Positions 29,182 to 40,114 of a stretch of 64,000 nucleotides of DNA are shown one piece after another (position 1 is the stretch's first letter; each line of letters starts with the position of its first letter). A program made the position numbers and the translations under genes. The stretch covers positions 62,001 to 126,000 of the forward strand of contig NZ_VXKN01000012.1 in the NCBI RefSeq assembly GCF_008693185.1. The letters run 5' to 3'. The DNA comes from Acinetobacter qingfengensis. Lineage in GTDB: Bacteria > Pseudomonadota > Gammaproteobacteria > Pseudomonadales > Moraxellaceae. Below the pieces are notes generated by a model. The model ran no database searches. It was not told where the DNA came from and was given only the letters and a program-made list of their open reading frames with translations.

Positions 29182-30468
29182 TTGACCACTCCGCTTTGGT
29201 ACAACTCTTTATTGACATTAATCAAACCTTTATATCGTCTGCGCGTAAAACAACGTTTTGGGCATTTAGATGATTATCAGCAGGAAGTCGATGAGCGTTT
29301 TGGGAATTTTCAGCCTGTAAAAAATAAAAATACCATTTGGTTTCATGCTGTATCGGTTGGTGAAACCAATGCAGCCCAACCTTTAATTGAACATTACTTA
29401 AAATTGGGGCAGGCGGTTTTGGTCACCAATACTACACGTACCGGGCAGGCTCGAGCCAAATCCTTATTTGCCGAAAAATATCCGACATTGTTTCAGGCAG
29501 TCTATTTGCCGATTGATCAAAAGCACTTGATTGAAAAGTTTGTGGTTTTAAATCAGCCCCGTATTTTATTGTTGATGGAAACTGAGCTATGGCCTAATTT
29601 ATTGAGCATTGTACATCAACATCATATTCCGCAATTATTATTAAATGCCCGACTTTCCGAAAAATCGGCCAAAGGTTATGGCAAATTTCAGCGTTTAACA
29701 TTCCCGATGTTACAGCAGTTGGATTGGATTGCGGCACAGGATCAGGCAACATTTGATCGGTTTCACCATTTAGGTAAATCTCAAAGTGAAATGAGTGTAG
29801 TTGGTAACGTGAAATTTGATATTACTGCACCAAAACATTTTATTCAGCAAGCCAGTCAATTGCGACAGGAATGGCAATTACAACAGCGAAAAATAATGGT
29901 GTTGGCCAGTACGCATGCGGCAGAAGAGCAACAAATTTTGGCTGCGTTAACTTCTGCTTTATTCAAGGACAAAGATCTATTATGTATTGTGGTGCCACGT
30001 CATCCTGAACGTTTTGATGCGGTTTTTACTGAGATTGAAAAACTTGGCTTAAAAGCCCATCGTCGTAGTTTAGGCCAGACCATCGAGCCTGATACACAGG
30101 TTTATCTTGCCGATTCAATGGGTGAGCTATGGTTGTGGTATGCATTGGCACAAGTCGCCTATGTGGGTGGTTCATTAAATGAGCCGGGTGGTGGACATAA
30201 TATTCTGGAACCAATTGCATTAAATGTGCCGACCATATTAGGGAAAAATTATTTTAATTTTCAGCATATTATTGATGAGTTTGTAGAGCATGATGCAGTC
30301 AAGGTTGTTCAGAATACGGATGAAGCAGCGCAAATTTTGCTGGATTTATTCGACAATCAGGCACAACGAGATCAGATGAATCAGCAGGCACAACAAATTT
30401 TGCAAGCAAATCAAGGGGCATTGGCACAGCATATTGCATTGATTGATCGGTATCTGGTTGCACAATGA
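29182..30468 (+). CDS. waaA: WaaA, Kdo transferase
   Basis: WaaA attaches Kdo residues to lipid IVA at the inner membrane in LPS/LOS core synthesis. The protein begins with a hydrophobic anchor (TTPLWYNSLLTLIKPLYRL), followed by the Kdo transferase domain: IWFHAVSVGETNAAQPLI, METELWPNLL, NARLSEKSAKGY, ASTHAAEEQQIL, VPRHPERF and the end motif GGGHNILEPIA. The start is uncertain. I use TTG 29182 (428 residues), since an ATG at 29119 would add 21 residues and precede the likely promoter. Its stop overlaps the rsmE start by four bases. Confidence 0.92.
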   Translation: MTTPLWYNSLLTLIKPLYRLRVKQRFGHLDDYQQEVDERFGNFQPVKNKNTIWFHAVSVGETNAAQPLIEHYLKLGQAVLVTNTTRTGQARAKSLFAEKYPTLFQAVYLPIDQKHLIEKFVVLNQPRILLLMETELWPNLLSIVHQHHIPQLLLNARLSEKSAKGYGKFQRLTFPMLQQLDWIAAQDQATFDRFHHLGKSQSEMSVVGNVKFDITAPKHFIQQASQLRQEWQLQQRKIMVLASTHAAEEQQILAALTSALFKDKDLLCIVVPRHPERFDAVFTEIEKLGLKAHRRSLGQTIEPDTQVYLADSMGELWLWYALAQVAYVGGSLNEPGGGHNILEPIALNVPTILGKNYFNFQHIIDEFVEHDAVKVVQNTDEAAQILLDLFDNQAQRDQMNQQAQQILQANQGALAQHIALIDRYLVAQ

Positions 30469-31166
30469 ATATTGTGTTATTGGCAAAACAAGCTGATCAG
30501 CATGAATACTGTATTCGGGATCCACGACAAATTCAGCATTTAAGGCAACATCTTGATGTAAAAATTGGTGACTGTTTAAAAGTTGGTATTCAGGATCAGG
30601 AGCGATTTGATGCCCGAATTATTAGAATTGAAATACATGAGATCTGGATTGAACGGCTGTCCAAACAGGTTATTCCAGCTAAAATCCCTGTAACCTTAAT
30701 CGTAGCACTACCTAGACCCAAGGTTTTACGTCGCTTAATTATGGACAGTGTCACTTTGGGCGTAGAAAAAATTGTACTCATGCACAGTTATCGCGTCGAT
30801 AAAAGTTATTGGCAGAGCCCTTTTTTGGAGCAATTACCACATTATGTTCAGTTGGGGCTGGAGCAGGCTGGTGACGTAATGGCGCCAGAAATTATTCTGG
30901 AAAAACGCTTTAAGCCATTTGTGGAAGATCGTTTAGCACTTTGGACACAACAACATCCGACATTTGTAGGACATCCTTATACGGATCAAAGTATGCCTTA
31001 TGCCTACAATCAGCCTTGTCAGGTTGTAATTGGACCAGAAGGGGGATTTATCCCTTATGAAATTGATCTACTGAAAGAAAACGGTTGCCAGATTTATCAT
31101 TTGGGCAACCGTATTTTACGTACAGAAACAGCAATTCCAGTGATTCTATCCAGATTATTTATTTAA
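30465..31166 (+). CDS. rsmE: RsmE, 16S rRNA m3U1498 methyltransferase
   Basis: A SPOUT-fold methyltransferase that modifies U1498 of 16S rRNA. The 233 residues have an N-terminal PUA-like part and the C-terminal knot with VVIGPEGGFIPYEIDLL and LGNRILRTETAI, which bind S-adenosylmethionine. It starts in the ATGA overlap with waaA, so translation is probably coupled. Its last 12 bases overlap the convergent mscS-type gene. Confidence 0.94.
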   Translation: MNIVLLAKQADQHEYCIRDPRQIQHLRQHLDVKIGDCLKVGIQDQERFDARIIRIEIHEIWIERLSKQVIPAKIPVTLIVALPRPKVLRRLIMDSVTLGVEKIVLMHSYRVDKSYWQSPFLEQLPHYVQLGLEQAGDVMAPEIILEKRFKPFVEDRLALWTQQHPTFVGHPYTDQSMPYAYNQPCQVVIGPEGGFIPYEIDLLKENGCQIYHLGNRILRTETAIPVILSRLFI

Positions 31167-32213
31167 TGTAGTTTCTGGTTGAATGGATACAGGCTGAGAA
31201 ATATGTAAATCCTGAATTGGATAAGGAATCGAAATACCTTTCTGGTCAAATGCCTTTTTGACAGCCAGCTGAATTTCACTAATCGATTCTGTGGTTGTGG
31301 TTGCACCTGTATCTACCCACCAGCGAATCATCAGATTGATAGAGAAATCAGCCAGGGTTGATACCTGTACCGTAAAGGCCGGATCTGTCAGCACATTTAG
31401 ATTATCATTTAAGACCTCATGAACAATTGCAGAAGCTTGATCAATATCTGCATCGTACCCAATCCCAACGACAAATTCACAACGGCGCTGTTGATAGGCA
31501 GTATTGACTGTAATGGCACTGGTGTACACTGTAGCATTTGGAATGACGATGCTACGACCATCTGCGGAACGTAAAAATGTTGCACGAATCTGAATATCTT
31601 CTACTGTACCTTCCAGACCGTTAACCAAAATAGTATCGCCAATACGAAACGGTTCACTTAATAGAATCAGTACACCAGACAGTAAATTCTGGAAAATATC
31701 TTTAAAGGCGAAACCAATTGCAACCGAACCGATCCCTAACGCACTAATGAGTTGCCCTGGTGAGAAACCCGGAATAATAATAACCAGAGCAATTAAAAAA
31801 CCAAAAAATAGAATAAAGGTACTGCCTACACGATGTAGAACCATTACCAAATTTTGTCGTGTATTGGAGCGCTTTAATAATGCCTTGGTAATAAATGCCT
31901 TAAATAATTTGGACAAAAACCAGAAAATTAAAAAAACAATCAAACCCGAAATAATGTAAGGCACACGTTCCCAAAATCCATCAATCATTTTATTCATGGT
32001 GGTATAGGCATCATTGTAGATGTGCGCTTGTTGAATGACGGTTTCAGTGGTTTTCTGTCCCGCATTTTGGATAAATTGTGAAGTTTGTTCGGTCACTTCT
32101 TTTAATGAGGCTTTTTCGTCACTCACTACAGGGTTCTCATACAATAAATTAAGTTGTGTATTGTGCCGTAAATTTTTGGAGAAAGGATGTGTTTTTAACT
32201 CGCAATTACGCAT
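31155..32213 (-). CDS. MscS-family small mechanosensitive channel
   Basis: A 352-residue inner-membrane protein. A soluble N-terminal part of about 80 residues is followed by hydrophobic segments around residues 85-175 and the MscS pore/beta domain: GIGSVAIGFAFKDIFQNLLSGVLIL, FRIGDTILVNGLEGTVEDIQIRAT and the PNATVYTSAI strand. Such channels open under membrane tension in osmotic downshock. The start may lie at a later methionine because the first 40 residues look unlike the family. It overlaps the rsmE end by 12 bases. Confidence 0.88.
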   Translation of the reverse strand: MRNCELKTHPFSKNLRHNTQLNLLYENPVVSDEKASLKEVTEQTSQFIQNAGQKTTETVIQQAHIYNDAYTTMNKMIDGFWERVPYIISGLIVFLIFWFLSKLFKAFITKALLKRSNTRQNLVMVLHRVGSTFILFFGFLIALVIIIPGFSPGQLISALGIGSVAIGFAFKDIFQNLLSGVLILLSEPFRIGDTILVNGLEGTVEDIQIRATFLRSADGRSIVIPNATVYTSAITVNTAYQQRRCEFVVGIGYDADIDQASAIVHEVLNDNLNVLTDPAFTVQVSTLADFSINLMIRWWVDTGATTTTESISEIQLAVKKAFDQKGISIPYPIQDLHISQPVSIQPETTLNK

Positions 32214-32242
32214 TTAAACGCATCCCATACAACCATTTAGGA

Positions 32243-32824
32243 TTAAAGCACAGTTGTATTCTCTTTAGGCATAACTTCCAGCGAAGGGATGGATGGATTA
32301 TCCATTAAAGTGCCAATGATCATCGCATATAGACCAATAAATAACACAATAAGAATAATGTTGATCCAAGCCAATACTTTTTCCCATGATTCAGAAGCTC
32401 GAGGCGCGCCAAAACGATTGATACCTTTGGTGCCCGGAACAAACAATAACATCAGCATGACAATGAAATTAACCAGTGGCACAAAAAATAGTAAAACACA
32501 CCAGCCATTTAAATTAAAATCATGGAATCTTTTGATAATAATAAACAAATTGATAAAGAAAAAAGTCAGCATGATGGCAATAAAACCCAAATAAAATGCG
32601 CCAAATGATGCTGTTGATAATATATTTTGTTGACTAGACAATTGGTTATAAAATGCAGTAGCAAAACCAGTAAAAATTGCCATTGCGATAATAATCACAT
32701 AAAAGACAATATTAATTAGAAAATTCCATCCAAGATAACTCAGGCGGCTTAAACGTCCTTCGGTTGAAAATAAACGAAAGGCAGGATTTGTTGTTGTAGG
32801 AAAAGGCGGTGGAGTATTTTGCAT
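32243..32824 (-). CDS. DUF805 family membrane protein
   Basis: A 193-residue inner-membrane protein with four to five hydrophobic segments. It has the DUF805 marks GRLSRLSYLGWNF, an IKRFHDFNLNGWCVLL segment and the FVPGTKGINRFG end motif. The function of the family is not known. It lies 29 bases upstream of the mscS-type gene on the same strand, so both may share a transcript. Confidence 0.88.
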   Translation of the reverse strand: MQNTPPPFPTTTNPAFRLFSTEGRLSRLSYLGWNFLINIVFYVIIIAMAIFTGFATAFYNQLSSQQNILSTASFGAFYLGFIAIMLTFFFINLFIIIKRFHDFNLNGWCVLLFFVPLVNFIVMLMLLFVPGTKGINRFGAPRASESWEKVLAWINIILIVLFIGLYAMIIGTLMDNPSIPSLEVMPKENTTVL

Positions 32825-34518
<1,694 letters not shown>

Positions 34519-34521
34519 ACC

Positions 34522-35745
34522 ATGATAATGAAAGAATCCATATTAAATAGGGCGCAGGGTGTCCAGCAGCGTATTGAGCAGGCAGTTTTAGCGTTGATGC
34601 AGAAATTGCCCAAAGAGATTACAGCACGTAATACATTGATTTTCTGTGTGTTGGCTCTACTGTGTATTGGTACAGTGATGGTGGCCTCAGCTTCTATGCC
34701 CTATGCTGAACGTTTGCATGAAAATTCCATGCATTATGTGGCTAGACATCTGATGTATCTGGTGGTTGCATTTGGTGCCGCTATTACTGCCTATCAGATT
34801 AAATTAAAAAATTGGTTTGGCAAAATGCCGGTATTGATGTGGCTGGGCACGGCTATACTTTTAATTCTGGTTCTGCTCATTGGACGAGATGTTAATGGAT
34901 CAACACGCTGGTTAAATATTGCTGGCTTTACTTTACAGCCTTCTGAAATTGCCAAGTTCGCCATGGCGGTTTTTACTGCGGATTATGTGGTTCGTCGTGG
35001 TGGTGAAGTCAGGGAAAGTTTGGTCAGTTTATTACGCTTGAGTATTCCTGTTGGAACAACGGTTGCATTGATCATGTTAGAACCGGATTTAGGCGCATCA
35101 GCTGTGATTGTCTGTACAGTTGCGCTAATTTTCTTTCTGGCAGGCGCACCTGTTAAAGCCTTACTGAGCGTGATTGGGGTTGTGGTTGCTTTTCTTACCA
35201 CATTTATTTTGATTGAACCTTATCGGTTACGCCGAATGCTATCTTTCTCCAATCCTTGGGAAGATCCACAGGGGGCAGGTTATCAGTTATCACAAAGTTT
35301 AATGGCTTTTGGTCGTGGTGAATGGTTGGGAACAGGGCTTGGTCATAGTGTACAAAAACTGGCTTATTTACCTGAAGCGCATACTGACTTTATGTTGGCA
35401 GTAACAGCCGAAGAACTTGGTTTTGTCGGAATCAGCCTGATTTTTAGTTTGTCCTTTTTGATGGTGGCATGTTGCATGCGTATTGCGCATCGTGCATTAA
35501 ATAATCAGCATTTGCGTAGTGGTTATCTTGCTTATGGAATTGCAATTATTTTCTTTCTGCAAATTTGTGTAAATGCAGGCATGAATATGGGATTAATTCC
35601 AACCAAAGGTTTAACTTTGCCATTTATTAGTTATGGTGGATCATCGTTATTGATTTGTGCTTTCATGATGGGTGTGATGTTTAGAATTGATCGGGAAACA
35701 CAAGCCGTGAATACTCCTGAACGCATTAAACAGGGCATGAATTAG
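34522..35745 (+). CDS. ftsW: FtsW, SEDS-family septal peptidoglycan polymerase
   Basis: FtsW is the polytopic glycosyltransferase that builds septal glycan with its partner PBP3. The 407 residues have an N-terminal cytoplasmic part and ten membrane segments. Family marks are GRDVNGSTRWLNIAGFTLQPSE, MLEPDLGASAV, GLGHSVQKLAYLPEAHTDFM (with the catalytic Asp region) and the C-terminal GLTLPFISYGGSS. It follows murD directly. The distinction from RodA rests on the murD context. Confidence 0.94.
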   Translation: MIMKESILNRAQGVQQRIEQAVLALMQKLPKEITARNTLIFCVLALLCIGTVMVASASMPYAERLHENSMHYVARHLMYLVVAFGAAITAYQIKLKNWFGKMPVLMWLGTAILLILVLLIGRDVNGSTRWLNIAGFTLQPSEIAKFAMAVFTADYVVRRGGEVRESLVSLLRLSIPVGTTVALIMLEPDLGASAVIVCTVALIFFLAGAPVKALLSVIGVVVAFLTTFILIEPYRLRRMLSFSNPWEDPQGAGYQLSQSLMAFGRGEWLGTGLGHSVQKLAYLPEAHTDFMLAVTAEELGFVGISLIFSLSFLMVACCMRIAHRALNNQHLRSGYLAYGIAIIFFLQICVNAGMNMGLIPTKGLTLPFISYGGSSLLICAFMMGVMFRIDRETQAVNTPERIKQGMN

Positions 35746-35751
35746 ACACAA

Positions 35752-35786
35752 GAATCAGGCTGGAATTTCCAGCCTGATTCTTTATT
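35752..35786. terminator. Terminator between ftsW and the TonB receptor gene
   Basis: A perfect 13-pair stem AGAATCAGGCTGG/CCAGCCTGATTCT (35752-35764, 35770-35782) with loop AATTT and a short T-rich tail, between convergent genes. Confidence 0.85.
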
Positions 35787-35791
35787 AGGTT

Positions 35792-38230
35792 TTAAAAATC
35801 TACTGTTGCAGATAAAGCTAAAGTACGTGGGGCACCTAAAGCAATTGTGCTATATGATGCAATGCCGGACCAATATTTTTTATTAAATGCATTGAGCAAA
35901 TTAGCACGTAAAATGACCTCTTTATTGGCAATTTTGGCAGTATAGCGGGCATTTAAATCTACTTTACTCCATGACGGTAGATATTGGGTATTTGATTGAT
36001 TGATAGGTTGTTGATCAACATAGCTAAAATGCCCACCAATGACTAGAGGAAGGGTGGAGAATGTCCACTCTGCGCCAAGATTAGCCTGCCATTCAGGTAC
36101 ACCTACAGCCTGATTTCCTTGAGTACTTTCACTGTTGGTTTTCGTAAGTTCCGCATCAATATAGGTTAGATTGGTATACGCTGAAAGTGCTGAAGTTAAT
36201 GTTGAGCGAACGCTTAACTCTACACCTGTATTTTGTTGTTCGGCATTACTGGAATAGTAGCCATTGATTAATTGCCCGCTAGGCTTGGTAATTTGAAATG
36301 CATTTAGTGAGGCAAAATTTCGATTATCATCATATTTAATCCCAATTTCGTATTGTTTTGCTTTATACGGTGCAAAAACTTCTCCTGAATTCAGCGCAGT
36401 ATCGGGTGCTGTATCACCTTTACTTAGCCCTTGAATATGATTTGCATAAATTGAAAGATTATCATTGATTTTATAAACTGCTGCCACTAAAGGGGTTAAG
36501 GCATGTTCACTATATTTAGGCGTTGAACTAGTATAGTTCTGGGATTCAACATATTGTTGCCTTAAGCCTAAAGTCAGTAAAAATTTTTGATCAAACATGG
36601 ATAATGTATCTGCGATACCAAATCCTGATAAATTAGAGCGTGAATTTAACGGTGCAGATTCAGGAATATTAAGATTTTGAACAGTTTGTGTAACAGGTGA
36701 ATAAAGATTGGAATAGACCGTAGGTCCACTCGGAAGACTCATTGCATATTTATCTTGATATTTATTGGCTTGAAAAACAATTTCATGCGCAATATTTCCG
36801 GTCTTAAAATGACTTCTTAAACCTGTATCGATGGTAAATCGATCTACGTTAAAAATACCATAGCGCATTGCAGATTGTGTATCACCAGCTTCGTTAATAA
36901 TCGAAATGGTTTGATCTGATAAACGTTCTACTCGAGATTGCGCACCACCAATATTTAGAAAAAATGCATGATTATCATTAAGATGATATGTGTTATGAGA
37001 TGCAAAAGAAGTATCTTTTACCGTTGACCATCCCCATGGCTGAGCCGCACTATATTTACCATCAGGTGCAGCAGGTAAGGACACATTTGCACTTAAATAA
37101 TAAGGACGAACAGGATTGTCAAAATGCTCACGTTGCCAAACAAGATCAATCGTGGAATCTAATTTGTTATTTTTATAATCCAATGCAAGAGCAATGGTTG
37201 ATAATTTTCTGGATTGATTTTTAATGGCTGTATCGCCATCGTGATGACTAACATTCAGGCGAGCGCCAAATTGTTTTTCATCACCAAAACGCCGACTTAA
37301 ATCTGTATGTACTCCTATGTTGGAGTGACTCGTATAATCTGTAGTGATACGATTTAGATCGTTCGTTGTAGCACGTTTAGGGACGATGTTGATGGCACCT
37401 CCGACACCGCTATTGGGTGACATACCGTATAACATGGCACTTGGGCCTTTAAGTACTTCAACACGATCTATATATGAAGTAAGTAAGCGATAATTGGGTG
37501 CTACACCATATTGTCCATCCCATGCAATTTCACCTAAATTCCCTTCACCAATCGGAAATCCGCGAATCATAAAAGAATCCAAAAAACCGCCTGAAGAATG
37601 TGTGGATTGTATTGAAGCTTCTTTTGCAAGAGCGTCTGCTACAGTAATGGCATGTTGATTTTCGATAGATTCGGCCGTGTAACTGGAAACATTAAAAGGA
37701 ATATCAATAATTTTTTTGGTTCCTAATAATCCCATTCGACTGTTTTGAGCAATTTGCCCATCAAAAACGGTATCCTGATTTGCCTCTACAGTAAGCGCAG
37801 GTAGTTGAGCAACAGTTTGAGGGGTAGAATTTCCTTTTGCATTGACATCAATCTGTTTAAGTTCTCCGACATAATGTGGCCGGTCGGATGACTGAGCTTT
37901 ACTCACTAAAAGATATCCATTTGCAGTTTTTTGGATGCGGTAGGGCGAGTTTGTCAGAATTTGTTGAAAACCCTGTTCTATGGTGTAGCGACCAGACAAA
38001 CCGGAGCTTTTAAAGCGGCTCACGGTAGCCTGATCAAATGCTAGAGATACGCCCGCCTGTGCAGCAAAACGAGTGAGAACCTGATCAAGTGCCGCTGCCG
38101 GAATTTGATAAGATTGCACAGCAGTGGTGTCTTGTGCATTGGCAATGTTAGTCGCTGTAACACCTAAAATTCCACAAATAAGAAGACGGTGAATGGTCTG
38201 TGTTAATGGCTTAATTTTGAGCAATCCCAT
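35792..38230 (-). CDS. TonB-dependent receptor with signalling domain (siderophore type)
   Basis: An 812-residue outer-membrane receptor. A signal peptide (about 1-32, ending NIANAQ) is followed by an STN signalling domain (about 40-110; YQIPAAALDQVLTRFAAQAG to GYLLVSK), a TonB-box-like stretch (LPALTVEANQD), the plug (GTKKIIDIPFNVSSYTAE, VLKGPSAMLYG, GGAINIVPKRA) and the 22-strand barrel ending in SATVDF with the terminal Phe. The STN domain marks it as a transducer that passes ligand binding to FecR. The barrel is of the FpvA/FhuE siderophore class; the ligand is unknown. Confidence 0.93.
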   Translation of the reverse strand: MGLLKIKPLTQTIHRLLICGILGVTATNIANAQDTTAVQSYQIPAAALDQVLTRFAAQAGVSLAFDQATVSRFKSSGLSGRYTIEQGFQQILTNSPYRIQKTANGYLLVSKAQSSDRPHYVGELKQIDVNAKGNSTPQTVAQLPALTVEANQDTVFDGQIAQNSRMGLLGTKKIIDIPFNVSSYTAESIENQHAITVADALAKEASIQSTHSSGGFLDSFMIRGFPIGEGNLGEIAWDGQYGVAPNYRLLTSYIDRVEVLKGPSAMLYGMSPNSGVGGAINIVPKRATTNDLNRITTDYTSHSNIGVHTDLSRRFGDEKQFGARLNVSHHDGDTAIKNQSRKLSTIALALDYKNNKLDSTIDLVWQREHFDNPVRPYYLSANVSLPAAPDGKYSAAQPWGWSTVKDTSFASHNTYHLNDNHAFFLNIGGAQSRVERLSDQTISIINEAGDTQSAMRYGIFNVDRFTIDTGLRSHFKTGNIAHEIVFQANKYQDKYAMSLPSGPTVYSNLYSPVTQTVQNLNIPESAPLNSRSNLSGFGIADTLSMFDQKFLLTLGLRQQYVESQNYTSSTPKYSEHALTPLVAAVYKINDNLSIYANHIQGLSKGDTAPDTALNSGEVFAPYKAKQYEIGIKYDDNRNFASLNAFQITKPSGQLINGYYSSNAEQQNTGVELSVRSTLTSALSAYTNLTYIDAELTKTNSESTQGNQAVGVPEWQANLGAEWTFSTLPLVIGGHFSYVDQQPINQSNTQYLPSWSKVDLNARYTAKIANKEVILRANLLNAFNKKYWSGIASYSTIALGAPRTLALSATVDF

Positions 38231-38321
38231 TTTATCTGTACTCCAATGTTATAAAAATGATGTGCTATATAACATTGACAATTGAAGTTGTGGAAAGTGC
38301 CAAAATTAAGCCAAAAATTTT

Positions 38322-39278
38322 TTAATCAATTTTTGAAAGTTTAATTTTTTTGCCAAAGATGCTGTGATTTATATTGAGATGGTAGGCATTACCCAAAGAC
38401 GCCAGTAGACTGTTTAGATCCTGAGTTGGGTAAGTGCCCGAGATAATTAATTTTTCTAATTCAGGAGAAAACTCAACATGAACACCGTAATTTTTTTCAA
38501 TCGCTAGGGCAAACTGTGCCAAAGACATACGGTCAGCCACGATTAAACCATTCCGCCAAGTGTAGTTTAGAGGCTCAATCGATTGTGCCATCTGAATTTG
38601 CTTTGCATTAAACTGGATTTTTTGTCCAGCGTTAAGCTTCAATTGTTGCCCATGCTGATTTTTAATCAGTACAGCATGTTCAAGCACAGCAACTTGGGTT
38701 TGATCTTTGCGTTGTTCTACATCAAATTGTGTGCCTAATGCCTGAATAGAACCATATTTACCTAAAACTTTAAATGGACGATGATATTCAGTTTGATCCT
38801 TGGCAGTAGTGATATAGATCTCACCATAACGTAGTGTGATGTTACGCTCGGTTGTTGTGTACTGTACATCTATGGCTGTTTTACTGTTCAGTATGATTTG
38901 TGTACCATCTTCCAGTATAATTTTTTGTTGTTCGCCATAAGCTGTACGATAATCTGCGAATATTGCTTGCTGTTGCGCATAAAAAGCGGCGATAGACAGC
39001 GTGCTGCAACATAGTACAAGAACTAAGAATTTACTTAGATATTTTTGTTGTCCCTGATCATCCAAAACTTGCTGTTTAATGACATACGGTGTATCGGCCA
39101 GACATTTTTGTAATTGTATAGCCTGTTGCCATGCCAGCTGATGCGCTGCACTTTGACTTCTCCATTGTTCAAATACCTGTTGTTTTTTTGCGGATAAAGG
39201 TGCTTCCTGTATTTCAACTAACCATTCTGCTGCTTCAGCAATGATTTCTGGTTTGATGTTGACCGAATGATCCGACAA
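38322..39278 (-). CDS. FecR-family transmembrane anti-sigma sensor
   Basis: A 318-residue inner-membrane sensor. The cytoplasmic N-terminal part (about 1-85) has the DUF4880-like EAAEWLVEIQEAPLSAKKQ and LAWQQA motifs that bind the sigma factor. One membrane segment (LVLVLCCSTLSIAAFYA) lies near residue 95. The periplasmic FecR domain has LEDGTQIILNSKTAI, RYGEIYI and LGTQFDV, and a C-terminal region (GTYPTQDLNSLLASL) docks with the receptor signalling domain. Its neighbours, FecI upstream and the receptor downstream, complete the three-part system. Confidence 0.92.
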   Translation of the reverse strand: MSDHSVNIKPEIIAEAAEWLVEIQEAPLSAKKQQVFEQWRSQSAAHQLAWQQAIQLQKCLADTPYVIKQQVLDDQGQQKYLSKFLVLVLCCSTLSIAAFYAQQQAIFADYRTAYGEQQKIILEDGTQIILNSKTAIDVQYTTTERNITLRYGEIYITTAKDQTEYHRPFKVLGKYGSIQALGTQFDVEQRKDQTQVAVLEHAVLIKNQHGQQLKLNAGQKIQFNAKQIQMAQSIEPLNYTWRNGLIVADRMSLAQFALAIEKNYGVHVEFSPELEKLIISGTYPTQDLNSLLASLGNAYHLNINHSIFGKKIKLSKID

Positions 39279-39326
39279 ATTGGTATACCTTTAGTGTTGA
39301 ATAAACAGAGCGACTCTATGTAAGCC

Positions 39327-39839
39327 TTAGTCCATTTGCATAATGGTTAAACAGCAAATAAAAACCTGTTTCATTTCACGTTTAACCGTTGTTAATGAGA
39401 TCTCAAGTTTCTCGGCAATTTGTTGATAGTTTAGTTCATAAATCTGCGACAATTGAAAAATCTGTTTTTCTCGAGAGCTTAATTGATTAAAAGCTTGATT
39501 AATATTAAATAAAGTTTGGATGGCAATAAGTTCTTCTTCAGCAGAAGGGCAATATTCAGATTGAGTTTGTGCAAGTGTTTCATAATAAAGTTGCTCAATA
39601 TGCTTTCTGCGCCAAAAATTAATTGCCAGATTTTTTGCCACTGTGGTGAGCATCGAACGTGGCTGGCGATAATGGGATTCTTGTTGTTGTAATAATTTAA
39701 TGAATGTTTCATGTGCAATATCTGCGGCATCACAATGGTTTCCCATTTTTTTACATAACCATGCATAAAGCCAGCCATGATGTTGTACATATAGCTCCTC
39801 AATAAATTGTGAAGTGGATAACCGGGTGGAAGAGTGCAT
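39327..39839 (-). CDS. FecI-like ECF sigma factor
   Basis: A 170-residue sigma-70 family factor of the extracytoplasmic function class. Region 2 is YVQHHGWLYAWLCKKMGNH with DIAHETFIKLL; region 4 has SSREKQIFQLSQIYELNYQ and the helix-turn-helix QQIAEKLEISLTTVKREM. FecI-type factors drive the receptor gene when released by FecR. The gene heads the fecI-fecR-receptor run (48 and 91 bases apart) and has a Fur-like site just upstream, so iron limitation is the likely signal. Confidence 0.92.
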   Translation of the reverse strand: MHSSTRLSTSQFIEELYVQHHGWLYAWLCKKMGNHCDAADIAHETFIKLLQQQESHYRQPRSMLTTVAKNLAINFWRRKHIEQLYYETLAQTQSEYCPSAEEELIAIQTLFNINQAFNQLSSREKQIFQLSQIYELNYQQIAEKLEISLTTVKREMKQVFICCLTIMQMD

Positions 39840-39852
39840 AGAGGGATTATCA

Positions 39853-39871
39853 GATAATAATAATTATCATT
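39853..39871 (-). promoter_or_regulatory. Fur-box-like site before fecI
   Basis: GATAATAATAATTATCATT agrees with the E. coli Fur consensus at 15 of 19 positions by my alignment. It lies 14 bases upstream of the fecI start, where Fur with iron would repress the system. AT-rich surroundings raise the chance of a random match. Confidence 0.55.
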
Positions 39872-40114
39872 TTAATATTGAATAAAACACTTGCCAAGTA
39901 GTTTTAAAAAAGGATGAGAAAATATGATATGTATTGAAATGGCTAAAGTGATGATTAAAAAATAATGTATAGTCTTTTGCAAAAATGAACCAAAGTTATA
40001 TTTATTTAAAACATAGAGAAATTAATGTAAAAAGGGTGGTTGCTGTATTGATCTTTATCGATAAGAATATTTGGAAATTTTTTGCTCTATCATCGTACTG
40101 GATGTTTTTCATAT

